Shown here: piece after piece, positions 1-9,454 of the stretch
Layout: every line of letters starts with the position of its first letter
Position numbering within the stretch: position 1 is the stretch's first letter
From: an uncultured Acidimicrobiales bacterium
Lineage (GTDB): Bacteria; Actinomycetota; Acidimicrobiia; Acidimicrobiales; Bin134
Assembly: GCA_951813555.1 (NCBI GenBank)
Contig: OX638344.1
Coordinates: forward strand, 3,101,076 to 3,165,075
Length of the DNA: 64,000 bases
Direction of reading: 5' to 3'
The notes under the pieces: model-generated
Database searches by the model: none
What the model saw: the letters and a program-made list of their open reading frames with translations, nothing else
Told to the model about the DNA's origin: nothing
Translations under genes and position numbers: made by a program

Positions 1-207
1 TCCTTTGAAGTGCTGGCGCACGCCGCGTGTTCGGCTCCTCCACGCTGCGGCGGCCCACGTTTGGCGCCGGATTCAGAGTGGTACCCACTAGCCGAATCTC
101 TACAGTGCTGGAATCGGGTGCACACATGAAACTCGAATGAAAGTATGCACCCACGCCATGATCGCCAGCTTCGTGGCCGTTGCACACCCGAGGGAGGAGT
201 CGAGGGT

Positions 208-1161
208 ATGGCTGCACCGGAGATCACCATTGAGTTGTTGAACCACTACTGCGATGAGTACCGCAACTGGGGCCGCTGGGGTGACGACGACGAACTCGGG
301 ACCCTGAATCACATAACCCCCGAGAAAATCGTTCAGTCGGCCGGTCTCGTTCGCCAGGGGAAGGTCTTCTCGCTGGAACTGCCCCTGGACGGAAACGGCC
401 CCCAGACGGGCGCATTTGGCCGCGTCAACCCCATCCACCAGATGGTCGCCACCGGCACCGATCACGTTGAGGGCACCCAAGGCTGGCCGATGGGTTGGGG
501 GGTGGCCGACGACACATTGTTCTTGTTCTTGCAGGGCGGCACCCAGTGGGACGCGCTGGCCCACATCTTCTACGACGGGAAGATGTACAACGGTTACGAC
601 GCCAGGCTGGTGTCAAGCAGCGGCGCCGAGAAGAACGGCATCGAGAATCAGAAGACCGTGGTGTCGCGCGGCGTGTTGTTGGACATTCCGCAAGCGCGCG
701 GCGTCGAGCACCTGCAACCCGGCGATGGCATCACCGGCGATGATCTGGACGCTGCCTGTGAGCACCATGGAGTCGAGGTGGGCACCGGCGACATTGTCCT
801 GATCCGAACCGGTGACATGGCCCGGCGGCGCGAGCTGCCAGGCTGGGATGGGTTTTCGGCCGGCGACTCCCCCGGGCTGTCGCTCTTGTCGGCGCCCTGG
901 CTGGCCCATCGCGAGGTGGCGGCGATAGCCACCGACACTTGGGGCGCCGAGGTGCGGCCCAACGAGATCGAGGGCAGCTTCCAGCCGCTGCACTTGGTGA
1001 TGGTGGTCAGCATGGGATTGTTTGTCGGCGAGATCTGGTACCTCGACGAGTTGGCTGCTGATTGCGCCGAAGACGGCGTCTATGAGTTCCAACTCGTCGC
1101 CCCGCCGCTGGTCATACCCCGCGCCGTGGGGTCGCCCCTCAACCCACAGGCAATCAAGTAG
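208..1161 (+). CDS. Cyclase family protein (kynurenine formamidase-like fold)
   Basis: A 317-residue protein of the cyclase family (PF04199), metal-dependent hydrolases that open amide or lactone-type substrates. The family signature HxGTHxDxPxH appears in degenerate form as QGGTQWDALAH: the Asp and the last His remain, but the two leading His are Gln. Some cyclase-family subgroups read GTQWD here, so the variation may be normal for the subgroup. The ATG at 208 is chosen because AGGGAGGAG lies 8 bases upstream; an in-frame ATG at 145 has no such site. A DMT exporter starts 13 bases after the stop, suggesting a two-gene operon. The substrate is unknown. Confidence 0.85.
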   Translation: MAAPEITIELLNHYCDEYRNWGRWGDDDELGTLNHITPEKIVQSAGLVRQGKVFSLELPLDGNGPQTGAFGRVNPIHQMVATGTDHVEGTQGWPMGWGVADDTLFLFLQGGTQWDALAHIFYDGKMYNGYDARLVSSSGAEKNGIENQKTVVSRGVLLDIPQARGVEHLQPGDGITGDDLDAACEHHGVEVGTGDIVLIRTGDMARRRELPGWDGFSAGDSPGLSLLSAPWLAHREVAAIATDTWGAEVRPNEIEGSFQPLHLVMVVSMGLFVGEIWYLDELAADCAEDGVYEFQLVAPPLVIPRAVGSPLNPQAIK

Positions 1162-1174
1162 AGACCAAGCAGAG

Positions 1175-2068
1175 GTGGTAGAAGGATTCGCAGGCCGCCC
1201 AACGCGGCTCTCTTCCCACGCCGTCGGGCTGCTCTTAACCACCCTCGGCGTCCTAGTTCTGTCGCCGGACAGCCTTTTCATCCGGCTTGTGGATGCCGAT
1301 GTGTGGACCATCGTGTTCTGGCGTGGACTCCTCATGGGCCTGACCATCGTGATCGCAACGGCGGTGTGGTCGCGAGGTGGCGCTCCGGCCCAGTTCCGCT
1401 CTCTCGGTCGCGTGGGGCTCGTCGTTGCCATGCTTTTCGGATCGCAGCTCACCTTGTTCGCAACGTCGATCACCCGCACGAGTGTGGCCAACACGCTGGT
1501 CATCTTCGCCACCGCGCCGCTGTTTGCTGCAGTGCTCAGCAGGATCTTCCTCGGGGAACCAGTCCCCCTGCGGGTCTGGCTGGCCGTGACAGCCAGCTTG
1601 GGAGCGATCCTGTTCATCTTTTTCGGCAGCATCGGCACCGGTCGTGTCAGCGGCGATCTTGCCGCCGCGGGCGCCGCCTTAGCCATGGCCATCGGTCTCA
1701 CCGTCATGCGCCGCAACAGCCATGTCAGCATGGTCCCGGCTTGGGGGATCGGCGCCTTGTTGGCCGCTGGTTTCGCCGCCTCTTTTGCTGATCCGTTCGG
1801 CATCTCCGGTGAAGATGTTGCGGTTCTGCTTCCCAGCGGGATCCTGGTCCTTCCCATCTCCTTCGCCCTGATTGGACACGGCCCGCGACGAATCTCAGCC
1901 CCTGAAACCGGTCTGCTCATGATTCTCGAGACGATCATTGGCCCCTTGTGGGTGTGGTGGATCTTGGAGGAGCAGCCCAATGCTGAGGCGCTGATCGGAG
2001 GAGCGGTGGTCATCGCCGTTCTGGTGGCCAACTCATTGGTCGGACTTCGCCAACCCGCTCCTTCGTGA
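1175..2068 (+). CDS. EamA/DMT-family transporter
   Basis: A membrane protein of about 297 residues with roughly ten hydrophobic segments arranged as two EamA repeats, typical of drug/metabolite transporters that export small metabolites across the inner membrane. The frame is open further upstream into the cyclase gene. GTG at 1175 is taken as the start because it leaves a short cytoplasmic N-terminus before the first membrane segment (AVGLLLTTLGVLVL). It probably shares a transcript with the cyclase. The exact start is uncertain and the substrate cannot be predicted. Confidence 0.8.
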   Translation: MVEGFAGRPTRLSSHAVGLLLTTLGVLVLSPDSLFIRLVDADVWTIVFWRGLLMGLTIVIATAVWSRGGAPAQFRSLGRVGLVVAMLFGSQLTLFATSITRTSVANTLVIFATAPLFAAVLSRIFLGEPVPLRVWLAVTASLGAILFIFFGSIGTGRVSGDLAAAGAALAMAIGLTVMRRNSHVSMVPAWGIGALLAAGFAASFADPFGISGEDVAVLLPSGILVLPISFALIGHGPRRISAPETGLLMILETIIGPLWVWWILEEQPNAEALIGGAVVIAVLVANSLVGLRQPAPS

Positions 2069-2099
2069 GCTGGCCTGCAAATGAGTCGGGACAGCCGGC

Positions 2100-3311
2100 T
2101 CAGTCTCCCGGACCGAGCAGACCGAACCGCCACGCCGGATCACCAGGAATCATGGTCGATTCGAACTGCGCCCGCTCGCCCATGCGCCGCGACTTTGCGG
2201 CCACGGTCTGGGCCAGGTCGAGTTGTTGACGCTCCCAATCAGCCAGCGCCCCATTCAGGTTGTCCCCCGTGGCCAGATGGTCGCGCAGCGCATATCCGTC
2301 GGCGCACGCCTTGGCCGTTCCGGCGGCCACGTGGGGACGCAACGCAGTAGCTGCATCGCCGATGAGCGCGATCCGACCATGGACGAATCGGTCGGCTGCC
2401 ATGTCGAATATGGCCTGGATGAACGGCTCCTCACAGGCGAGGACAAGTTCCCGCAACTGCGGAGCAAGCAGCCGCTCTGCGTCGTGGCGGAGTTCGGCCA
2501 CAAAACGATCTTGGGCCAAGCCCGGCGGCATAGTGGCGGGGCGGTGCACGCCGTTTCGGTCCACCATGAGCTCCTCGAACTCCGTCCCCGGCGCATTTCG
2601 ATACCACACAAAGTTGAGCGCCCGCTCTCCAGAGACAATCGAGTCTCCCGGCCCCGGGATGGCATAGGCCAGGATGTGGGCATGATCTAGCACTTGGTAC
2701 ACCATGGCGTCCTCGAAAATCGATGCAGTGCTCGACTCAAGGTCGCTTTCCAGCACGGTGCCCCGCCACGCCACATACCCGGAGTAATCGGTCGTTGTGT
2801 GTGGTGAGACGATGCTGCGCACGGTCGAGGCGATGCCGTCAGCGGCCACCAGCAGGTCGCAGTCACGCGTCTCTCCGTGCTCGAACGAAATGCTCACGCC
2901 CTCCGGTGTCGGAGCACACCCGGCGACACCGTGGGACAAGTGATAGCGCTCGCTGGGCAGCACCTCGAGCAGCGCTCTATAGAGGGTGTTCCAAGAAGTG
3001 AAGCGGTTGTGCGTCGCAGCGGCGTCGACAATGGACCCGGACTGATCGACGTAGCTCCAGTACGTGAGCGTCAGTGCCACGTCGGCGGATCCGGCCCGGC
3101 CTTCGCCCAGCGCTGAGCCCCTCTCGGTGAAGTAGCGCTCGGTCATCGGCAGCACGACGATTCCCGCGCCCCGGCCTTCCAGAGCGCTCGTGGACCGCTC
3201 GTAGACGTGGACGTCGTGTCCGAGCTCGTGAAGCAGGATTCCGGCCGTCAGCCCGCCGATGGACCCGCCGGCGATGGCGATTTGGAGCGGGTTGATCCCC
3301 GACGATGTCAT
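2100..3311 (-). CDS. FAD-dependent monooxygenase (UbiH/salicylate hydroxylase type)
   Basis: A flavoprotein of 403 residues. It has the N-terminal Rossmann motif GGSIGG (residues 15-20), the internal DG motif in VAADGIASTVR, and the FAD-ribose GD motif in LIGDAATALRPHVAAG. These define class A flavoprotein monooxygenases, which hydroxylate aromatic or related ring substrates using NAD(P)H and O2. The ATG at 3311 places the dinucleotide fold close to the N-terminus; an upstream in-frame start would add an unneeded tail. It is transcribed divergently from the M24 peptidase gene at 3442 with about 130 bases between. The substrate is unknown. Confidence 0.85.
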   Translation of the reverse strand: MTSSGINPLQIAIAGGSIGGLTAGILLHELGHDVHVYERSTSALEGRGAGIVVLPMTERYFTERGSALGEGRAGSADVALTLTYWSYVDQSGSIVDAAATHNRFTSWNTLYRALLEVLPSERYHLSHGVAGCAPTPEGVSISFEHGETRDCDLLVAADGIASTVRSIVSPHTTTDYSGYVAWRGTVLESDLESSTASIFEDAMVYQVLDHAHILAYAIPGPGDSIVSGERALNFVWYRNAPGTEFEELMVDRNGVHRPATMPPGLAQDRFVAELRHDAERLLAPQLRELVLACEEPFIQAIFDMAADRFVHGRIALIGDAATALRPHVAAGTAKACADGYALRDHLATGDNLNGALADWERQQLDLAQTVAAKSRRMGERAQFESTMIPGDPAWRFGLLGPGD

Positions 3312-3441
3312 GCAGCGGTTCCCCGGCAATGCTCGGCAACAGGTGGGGCAAAGAATAAGTGGCGGGCAATGGCGGTGCACTGCGATGACTAGGGGCGACG
3401 CGATTGCCTGCCTCTGTAGGCTGTGTCCGATCGGAGAACAG

Positions 3442-4662
3442 ATGGCGGGCTACGCAAAAGGGCCATTCTCAGTCGACTGGGAAGCCCGATACGACATGCC
3501 TCGACTGCGGGTCGAGCGCGTCGAGGCGGCGCAGAGCCAGTTGCGCCAAGAGGGTGTCGACGGCCTGTTGGTCTGGAAGGACGAGAACGTCCGGTATCTG
3601 ACCTCACTGCGAGGACAGCTCATCGCCGGCAAGACCACCGCGCTGAACGGTGCTCTGCTCCAGCCCGACGACGATCCGGTGCTGCTGTGCTCGGGCGGTG
3701 AGATCGACAAGGCCCGTCTGGGCATGCCGTGGATCGGCGAAGCGCACGCCATCCCCATCATGGAGCAGGCCGAGCTGGTGGACGGCTTCGTGAAGGACAT
3801 CCTCCGTCCCATCCTCCGCAACCGAGGTTTGGACAGCGGTCGGCTGGGTCTTGACGCGGCCAATGTCTCGTTCATCGAAGCCCTCCGCAGCCATCTCCCC
3901 CACCTCGAACTGGTCGACGGCGACCGGCTCATGCAGCGCGCTCGGCTCATCAAGTCCGACGTCGAAATCGACATCATCGAGGAGGCGTGCGCCATCGGCG
4001 ACGCGGTCACCCAACGGGCGCTCGACGAGACCCGAGCCGGCCGGCGCGAGCTGGAGATCGCCGGCGACGCCATGCAGACGCTGTTCTATCTCGGGGGCGA
4101 GATGGCCCACGTCATCACCCCTTTCGTCGCCTCCGGCGAGCACATGTCGCCCCCTCATCGGCTGGCCACCGACAAGCTCACCCGGAACATGGACCTCTGC
4201 TTCATCGACATCGGCGCCATGTGGAACGGGTATTTCGCCGACATCGGTCGGACCACGATCATCGGGAAGCCGTCCCGGCGCCAACAAGAGATCTATACCG
4301 CCGTATATGAGGGCCTCATGGCCGGCATCGACAAGATGAGGCCGGGCTTCACCAACCAGGACGCCGCCGACGCCATCGTGGAGAAGATCGGCGGCCACGG
4401 GCTCGACGATCACCTGTTCAGCCTGTTCATCGGCCACGGCATCGGCTTGGGCGCCAACGAGCCGCCCTACATCGGCGAAAGTATGCCCGGTGCCACCGTG
4501 TACCCGTTCGAACCCAACATGGTTTTCGCAGTCGAGCCTCTCGTGTGGGTGCCCGACATTCCCGGCGGCGGCGGGGTGAGAATCGAGGACATGGTGCTGA
4601 TCACCGAGGGGGAACCCCGTGTCCTCTCCAGAGTCGAATACGAGGAAAGGCTTTTGCTATGA
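3442..4662 (+). CDS. M24 family metallopeptidase (Xaa-Pro dipeptidase-like)
   Basis: A 406-residue protein with a creatinase-type N-terminal domain and a C-terminal pita-bread M24 domain. All five expected metal ligands are visible: Asp256 (CFID), Asp267 (YFADIGRT), His332 (GHGIGLG), Glu365 (AVEP) and Glu382 (RIED). It is therefore probably an active dinuclear metallopeptidase or a related C-N hydrolase. The ATG at 3442 follows a GGAGAAC sequence. It stands between a divergent monooxygenase gene and a convergent amidohydrolase gene. A second, atypical M24 protein is encoded at 10468. Confidence 0.88.
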   Translation: MAGYAKGPFSVDWEARYDMPRLRVERVEAAQSQLRQEGVDGLLVWKDENVRYLTSLRGQLIAGKTTALNGALLQPDDDPVLLCSGGEIDKARLGMPWIGEAHAIPIMEQAELVDGFVKDILRPILRNRGLDSGRLGLDAANVSFIEALRSHLPHLELVDGDRLMQRARLIKSDVEIDIIEEACAIGDAVTQRALDETRAGRRELEIAGDAMQTLFYLGGEMAHVITPFVASGEHMSPPHRLATDKLTRNMDLCFIDIGAMWNGYFADIGRTTIIGKPSRRQQEIYTAVYEGLMAGIDKMRPGFTNQDAADAIVEKIGGHGLDDHLFSLFIGHGIGLGANEPPYIGESMPGATVYPFEPNMVFAVEPLVWVPDIPGGGGVRIEDMVLITEGEPRVLSRVEYEERLLL

Positions 4663-4713
4663 CTCTCGGTCATTGGCTCGACCATGGGTGACGTCGTTGA
4701 ACTCGAGGCCTAG

Positions 4714-5721
4714 CTACAGCCCAAATACCCTGGCGGCGTTGCCCCCCTTCATGGCCCACCGGTCGGAATCGGTCAGCCCATCGGTCCGGTCAATTAGCCC
4801 CATGGGGTCGGGCTCGCCCATGTCGAAGGGGAAGTCGGTACCGGCCATCACCCGGTCGCTGCCCACCACCTCGACGAGATGGCGGAGGTAGAGCGGCTGG
4901 AAGACCATCGTGTCGTATAGGAGGCGCTTCATGTAGTGGCTGGGCGGGTGGTCGGGGATGTTCACCCGGGTCTCGGGTCGGACCTCCCACGTGTGGTCGG
5001 AACGCGATGCGTAAAACGGCAGGTACCCGCCCCCGTGCACTAGAACCAGCTTGAGGTCGGGAAGCTCCTCGAACAGCCCCGAGAAGATCATGCGGTTGGC
5101 GGCCACCATGGTCTCAAGCGGGTTGCCGATGCAGTTGGTCATGAAGTACTCGCCGAATCGGTGGCTCTCCTCGTACCCATTCGGGTGCAATATGACCGGG
5201 ATCCCCTTGGCTGCCACTGCCTGCCAAAACGGCCGAAAGCCCGATTCGTCGAGGTTGCGGCCCGCGATGGTGCCACCGATCTGCAACCCCTTGAAGCCCA
5301 GTTCGTCAACCACCCGGTCCATTTCGGCGATGGCCAAGTCGATGTCTTGGAGGGGCACGGTGGCGCCGAACGCCGAGAACCGAGACGGCCGATCGGACAC
5401 CGCCTGAGCCAGGTTGTCGTTTTGGAGTCGAGCGGCTTCAGCTCCCACGGAAGTCGGCGCCCAATATCCGTACTCAGAGACGAACGTGGACAGGCCCTGA
5501 ATGTCGACTCCCATCGCATCCATGTGCTCGATCCGGGCGTCGGGCTTCGTCAGCGCATCGAAGATCTTGGGAATCATGACCTTGTTCTGGTCAAGGGACT
5601 CCTGGCCCATGAAGTAGATATAGGGCTCGTCTTGAGGCCGCCCGTGGGGGCTGAGCAGCTCACCAGCCGACGGCGTGGCCAAATGGCAGTGAACGTCGAT
5701 CGTCGGCGCCTGTTGAGCCAT
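4714..5721 (-). CDS. Amidohydrolase-2 family metal hydrolase (ACMSD-like)
   Basis: A TIM-barrel amidohydrolase of about 335 residues. The N-terminal metal motif is DVHCH (residues 9-13), a further His is in ILHPNGYEESHRFG, and the distal Asp is in GTDFPFDMG. Family members hydrolyse or decarboxylate small carboxylic acids, as ACMSD and 2,3-dihydroxybenzoate decarboxylase do. The start at 5721 is preceded by AGGGGGACC; an in-frame ATG at 5742 is possible but has a badly spaced GGAG. It is last in a minus-strand run after a HisD-like dehydrogenase and a hydantoinase/allantoinase-type enzyme, so the three may act on one substrate. Confidence 0.85.
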   Translation of the reverse strand: MAQQAPTIDVHCHLATPSAGELLSPHGRPQDEPYIYFMGQESLDQNKVMIPKIFDALTKPDARIEHMDAMGVDIQGLSTFVSEYGYWAPTSVGAEAARLQNDNLAQAVSDRPSRFSAFGATVPLQDIDLAIAEMDRVVDELGFKGLQIGGTIAGRNLDESGFRPFWQAVAAKGIPVILHPNGYEESHRFGEYFMTNCIGNPLETMVAANRMIFSGLFEELPDLKLVLVHGGGYLPFYASRSDHTWEVRPETRVNIPDHPPSHYMKRLLYDTMVFQPLYLRHLVEVVGSDRVMAGTDFPFDMGEPDPMGLIDRTDGLTDSDRWAMKGGNAARVFGL

Positions 5722-5784
5722 TCCCGGTCCCCCTGACCACATTCTCCTAAGACAAGACCGAACCCTATGTGATGGGAAAAGCGA

Positions 5785-7119
5785 CTAGCTGCCCGGACCC
5801 GGTATGAATCGGCCCTGGGGCGGGGCGCCGTCTTCAATGACTCGACCGCGCAGCAATACCGTCTCCACGCAGCCCCGCACGTCGCGACCGGCGTATGGCG
5901 TCCATCCGGCCCGAGAGACCACATCTTCGTTGGTAATCTCCCAAGTGGCATCGGGATCGAGGATGACGAGGTCGGCGTCGTAGCCGACCTCTACTCGGCC
6001 TTTGCCATGCAGTCGATACTGCTCGGCGGGGCGCTGGGCATAGGCCTCAACCAGCCGCTCCAGCGATGTACGACCCTTCAGGGCGGCATCCACCATGAGG
6101 GGCACGGTGGTGTCTAGTCCGGGCAGGCCGAAATGGCACTCCCAGATGGTGCCCTCCCTCTTTTGCGCCTCGGTCGAAGGGGCATGATCAGTGGAGAGGT
6201 GGCTGATTGAACCATCGTTGAAGGCGTACCACATCCGGTCTTGGTCTTCGGCCGATCGGATCCGCGCCGGCGGCGTGAATTTACGGAACGGACCATGTTG
6301 GTGGATCTCGGACTCGAAGAGATAGAGGTACTGGGGACAGGATTCCGCCACGATGGGAGACCCTGCGGCCCGCTCCCGCTGGATCAGGTCGACGACATCT
6401 GCGCTGCTGGCGTGGGCCACGGTGGCCCGGACGCCGGTGACCTTGGCCAGGAGGGCGGCCGACCCCACCGCCACCAATTCCGCCTCTCTTGAGCGCCATT
6501 CGGGGATGACTCCTGGATCGATGCGGCCTTCGGCTTTCAAGCGGCGCTCGTTGCGAGCGGTCATCACATCGTCTTCGCAGTGAACCAGGCACGCGGCGTC
6601 GAGGCTGGCCAGTTCCTCGAAGACCTCCAGCAGTATCTCGGGTGTGACGGCGGGAACCCCGTGGGTGGCACAGGTGAAGATTTTGAAGAAAGTCACGCCC
6701 GCCCCCCAGAGGCTGCGGATCTTGCTGGCATGCTCCGGGAATACGTGGGCTGCCAACGCATAATCCACATACGACCGATCCCGCAGGTGGTGCTGTTTCT
6801 CCTCGAAGCGCCCGGCATCGGTGAGCGGCCAGCCGTGGGTGTGCTCCACGATTGTGGTCACGCCTCGGCGCGCAGCCGCCCGTGTCCCCGTCGGGAAGTC
6901 CTCACGGGTCGAATCGCCCGGCTCCATCAGATGCACATGGGTGTCGACCATCCCGGGGAGCACAAACCGACCATCGGCTTCAAGCACCGCATCGGCGGAT
7001 TCGGGCGAGTTCGGATCGAGGACTGCCGCCACGCGGCCATCCCGAACGTACACATCGGCCCGTGAGCGACCGGTAGCGGTCACCACCGTTCCGCCCCGGA
7101 CCGCAAGATCGAATGTCAT
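5785..7119 (-). CDS. Dihydroorotase/allantoinase/hydantoinase-type cyclic amidohydrolase
   Basis: A 444-residue type I amidohydrolase that opens cyclic ureides or imides. It has the HxH metal pair at His61/His63 (DTHVHLMEPG), a Lys suited to carbamylation in GVTFFKIF, bridging His residues in LVHCED and TVAHASS, and the terminal Asp in LSTDHAPS. This full set suggests a working binuclear centre. The closest textbook families are allantoinase and D-hydantoinase; with no purine or pyrimidine genes nearby the exact substrate is open. It starts 13 bases after the stop of the HisD-like gene and is probably co-transcribed. Confidence 0.87.
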   Translation of the reverse strand: MTFDLAVRGGTVVTATGRSRADVYVRDGRVAAVLDPNSPESADAVLEADGRFVLPGMVDTHVHLMEPGDSTREDFPTGTRAAARRGVTTIVEHTHGWPLTDAGRFEEKQHHLRDRSYVDYALAAHVFPEHASKIRSLWGAGVTFFKIFTCATHGVPAVTPEILLEVFEELASLDAACLVHCEDDVMTARNERRLKAEGRIDPGVIPEWRSREAELVAVGSAALLAKVTGVRATVAHASSADVVDLIQRERAAGSPIVAESCPQYLYLFESEIHQHGPFRKFTPPARIRSAEDQDRMWYAFNDGSISHLSTDHAPSTEAQKREGTIWECHFGLPGLDTTVPLMVDAALKGRTSLERLVEAYAQRPAEQYRLHGKGRVEVGYDADLVILDPDATWEITNEDVVSRAGWTPYAGRDVRGCVETVLLRGRVIEDGAPPQGRFIPGPGS

Positions 7120-7132
7120 GTCGGCTTTCGGA

Positions 7133-8407
7133 CTAGTCGCGGTAGCGGCTTACGCGCAGATCGGCTTGCGCTTGATGGCCGGCAAAGTTCTCGATGGCGC
7201 ACAGCCGGGAACAATATTCGCCGATGGCTACGCTCGACGCGGCGCTGGTCACCCGCTGATAGGTCACCGTCTTGATGAACTTTCCGACCCAGAGCCCCCC
7301 GGTGTGGCGGGCGGCTGACTGGGTGGGCAGGGTGTGGTTGGTGCCGATGACCTTGTCGCCGTAGGACACGTTGGTCATAGGACCGAGGAAGACGGCTCCG
7401 TAGTTGGTCAGGCCTTCCAAGAAGAAGTCGTCGTCGGTGGTCATCACCTGCACGTGCTCGAACGCCAGCTCGTTGGCCAGCTGGAGCATCTCGGCGTGGT
7501 CCTCACAGAGGATTACCCTTCCGTAATCGGCCCAGGCCTTGGAGGCCACGTCTGCGGTCGGCAGCGTCTCGAGCTGCCGCTGCACCTCTTCGATCGTCGC
7601 TTGCCCGAGCTCGCGGGAGGTGGTCAACAGCACCGCCGGGCTGGTCGGTCCGTGTTCGGCCTGGCCCAGAAGATCAATGGCGCACATCTCGGCGTCGACG
7701 GAGTCGTCGGTCAACAGCAGTATCTCTGTTGGCCCGGCCAGCAGATCGATTCCCACCCGTCCGTACAACTGCCGCTTGGCCTCGGCCACGAACGCGTTGC
7801 CCGGGCCGACCAGCATGTCGACCGGCTCGATGAAGTCGGTCCCCAGAGCCATGGCCGCCACGGCTTGAACCCCGCCCAGCAGATAGATCTCGTCGGCGCC
7901 CACCAGGTGCATGGCCGCAATGGTCTCGGCCGGTACCGACCCCTGGATCGGTGGTGTGCAGGCGGCCACCCGGGGCACACCCGCCACTTTGGCAGTGACC
8001 ACACTCATATGGGCGGAGGCGACCATGGGATACCGCCCGCCCGGCACATAGGCACCCACGTTGGCCACTGGGATGTTCTTGTGGCCGAGCGTGACTCCCG
8101 GCAAGGTCTCAACCTCCACATCGGAGAGCGACTCCAGTTGGGCTTGGGCGAAGTTTCCGATCTGGGTCTGGGCAAACCTGATGTCGTCGATAACCGCCAA
8201 GTCGACGCCGGATACGACCCTCTCGATCTCCTCATCGGTGAGATGGAACGACTCCGGCGACCACCCGTCGAGGTCTGCTGAATACTGCCGGACGGCTTCA
8301 GCGCCTCGATCTTCGATGTCTTGAATGATCTTCGCCACCCGCTCGGCGAGTTCAGGGTCTGCGCCGTGAGAGCCCTTGGCGGTGGCATCCTTGAGGGTCT
8401 CGGCCAT
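7133..8407 (-). CDS. Histidinol dehydrogenase-family NAD-dependent dehydrogenase, likely not histidine biosynthesis
   Basis: A 424-residue protein of the HisD family. The catalytic and zinc-binding segment LLGQAEHGP is present, as are [17 protein letters not shown] and a C-terminal [13 protein letters not shown] with a conserved His. ATG at 8407 gives a protein of family length. No histidine biosynthesis genes are nearby; instead cyclic amidohydrolase and amidohydrolase genes follow. HisD paralogues in such settings oxidise other secondary alcohols (HpsN, sulfopropanediol dehydrogenase, is one known example). A four-electron oxidation of some hydroxylated catabolite to a carboxylate is plausible, but the substrate is inferred. 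Confidence 0.85.
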   Translation of the reverse strand: MAETLKDATAKGSHGADPELAERVAKIIQDIEDRGAEAVRQYSADLDGWSPESFHLTDEEIERVVSGVDLAVIDDIRFAQTQIGNFAQAQLESLSDVEVETLPGVTLGHKNIPVANVGAYVPGGRYPMVASAHMSVVTAKVAGVPRVAACTPPIQGSVPAETIAAMHLVGADEIYLLGGVQAVAAMALGTDFIEPVDMLVGPGNAFVAEAKRQLYGRVGIDLLAGPTEILLLTDDSVDAEMCAIDLLGQAEHGPTSPAVLLTTSRELGQATIEEVQRQLETLPTADVASKAWADYGRVILCEDHAEMLQLANELAFEHVQVMTTDDDFFLEGLTNYGAVFLGPMTNVSYGDKVIGTNHTLPTQSAARHTGGLWVGKFIKTVTYQRVTSAASSVAIGEYCSRLCAIENFAGHQAQADLRVSRYRD

Positions 8408-8533
8408 AGTCGCTCCGCACCTCTCATAAAGTGGCTCTTGGATGGCGATCGGTCCCCGATGCAATGCGCCGGGGCTGGGGATGTACGACGATATCAGCAT
8501 GGCAATACTGGCCCGACCGAAAGCAGGTGCCCC

Positions 8534-8988
8534 ATGAAGCTCGACGGGAAGGTCGTCGTTGTCACCGGCGCGAGCCAGGGAATCGGCCGGGAGATCGCTC
8601 TGACATGCGCCCGAAAAGGGGGCAGCATGGTCTTGGCGGCTCGCTCGGTCGGAGCGCCCGCTGCTCAACCGCACCGCCTCCGCCAGCGGCGCTCATCGGA
8701 CTCACTCACACACTGGCCGTAGAGACCGGACCGCACCAGATTCGGGTCAACCTCGTCTCCCCTGGTTTCGTGGAGGGCGAGCGGATCGAGTGGATTTTCG
8801 AGCAGCAAACATCTCAGCAAGGTCGCCCTGTGGCTGCCGTCCGTTCAGCCGCCGAGCAGATGACGCCGACGAGGCGGCTAGTCGCCGCAGCCGATGTGGC
8901 CCGAACCGTGGCCTTCTTGGCCTCCGATGAGTCCGCGGGGGTCACCGGAGACGACGTCAAAGTAACCGCTGGTCTGGTGAAGTACTGA
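8534..8988 (+). pseudogene. SDR oxidoreductase pseudogene with internal deletion and frameshift
   Basis: The ATG at 8534 begins a short-chain dehydrogenase start, [18 protein letters not shown], with the intact NAD-binding motif. After about 40 codons this frame no longer resembles an SDR. In another frame, SDR sequence resumes at [13 protein letters not shown] and continues through HQIRVNLVSPGFVEG to a normal C-terminus ending at 8988. The central ~100 residues, including the NNAG motif and the catalytic Tyr-x-x-x-Lys, are missing. The junction lies around 8655-8690. This looks like one deletion that also shifted the frame; the gene cannot make an active enzyme. Confidence 0.8.
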
Positions 8989-8994
8989 GGTTGG

Positions 8995-9366
8995 TCAGTA
9001 GACGATCATCTCGATCATGTTGCCCCAGGGATCGTTGAAGAAAACCTGGCGGAGGGCGGCCGGTGAATCCGGGAGTTCCCAAACGGCAACGCCGTGCCCA
9101 TCAAGATGTTCAATCATTGCCTCGACGTCATCAACCCGAAACGCCAGGTGGCTCTCATTCGCCTTGATCGGAGAACCGGTGCCTCTCAAGGTGCCGTCGG
9201 TTGTCAGGTGTACAGGGGTGCCGCCGGCGTCGAACCAGGCTCCAGGGAAGCCGAAATCAGGTCGGGGGATCTGGGGCAGACCTAGGACATCGCGGTAAAA
9301 GCTGACCGCCTCGTCGATGTCGCCAACGCATATTGACCCGTGGTCGAGTTTGGTGAGTCGAGGCAT
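8995..9366 (-). CDS. VOC (glyoxalase/fosfomycin-resistance fold) family protein
   Basis: A single-domain vicinal-oxygen-chelate protein of 123 residues. It shows the paired beta-alpha-beta-beta-beta modules, opening with KLDHGSICVGDIDEAVSFYRD and closing with FFNDPWGNMIEMIVY. Likely metal ligands are the His near residue 8, a central His in ESHLAFRV and the Glu in NMIEMI. The ATG at 9366 gives the usual domain start. Members include glyoxalases, epimerases and dioxygenases; the reaction here cannot be told. It is divergent from the zinc alcohol dehydrogenase at 9455. Confidence 0.8.
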   Translation of the reverse strand: MPRLTKLDHGSICVGDIDEAVSFYRDVLGLPQIPRPDFGFPGAWFDAGGTPVHLTTDGTLRGTGSPIKANESHLAFRVDDVEAMIEHLDGHGVAVWELPDSPAALRQVFFNDPWGNMIEMIVY

Positions 9367-9454
9367 GAGAACTGAGAGCGCCTTCGTCGGTCGAGGTCGA
9401 AGGACAAGAATAGCCCCAAGCAAGGCGACCTCGGCAAGGGGCTATTCTCAGCAG

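Noticed and set aside
613..2133. Long minus-strand open frame across the cyclase and EamA genes
   Set aside because: The translation has no recognisable fold, is rich in Arg, Pro and Thr, and mirrors two good plus-strand genes; it is a GC-driven shadow.
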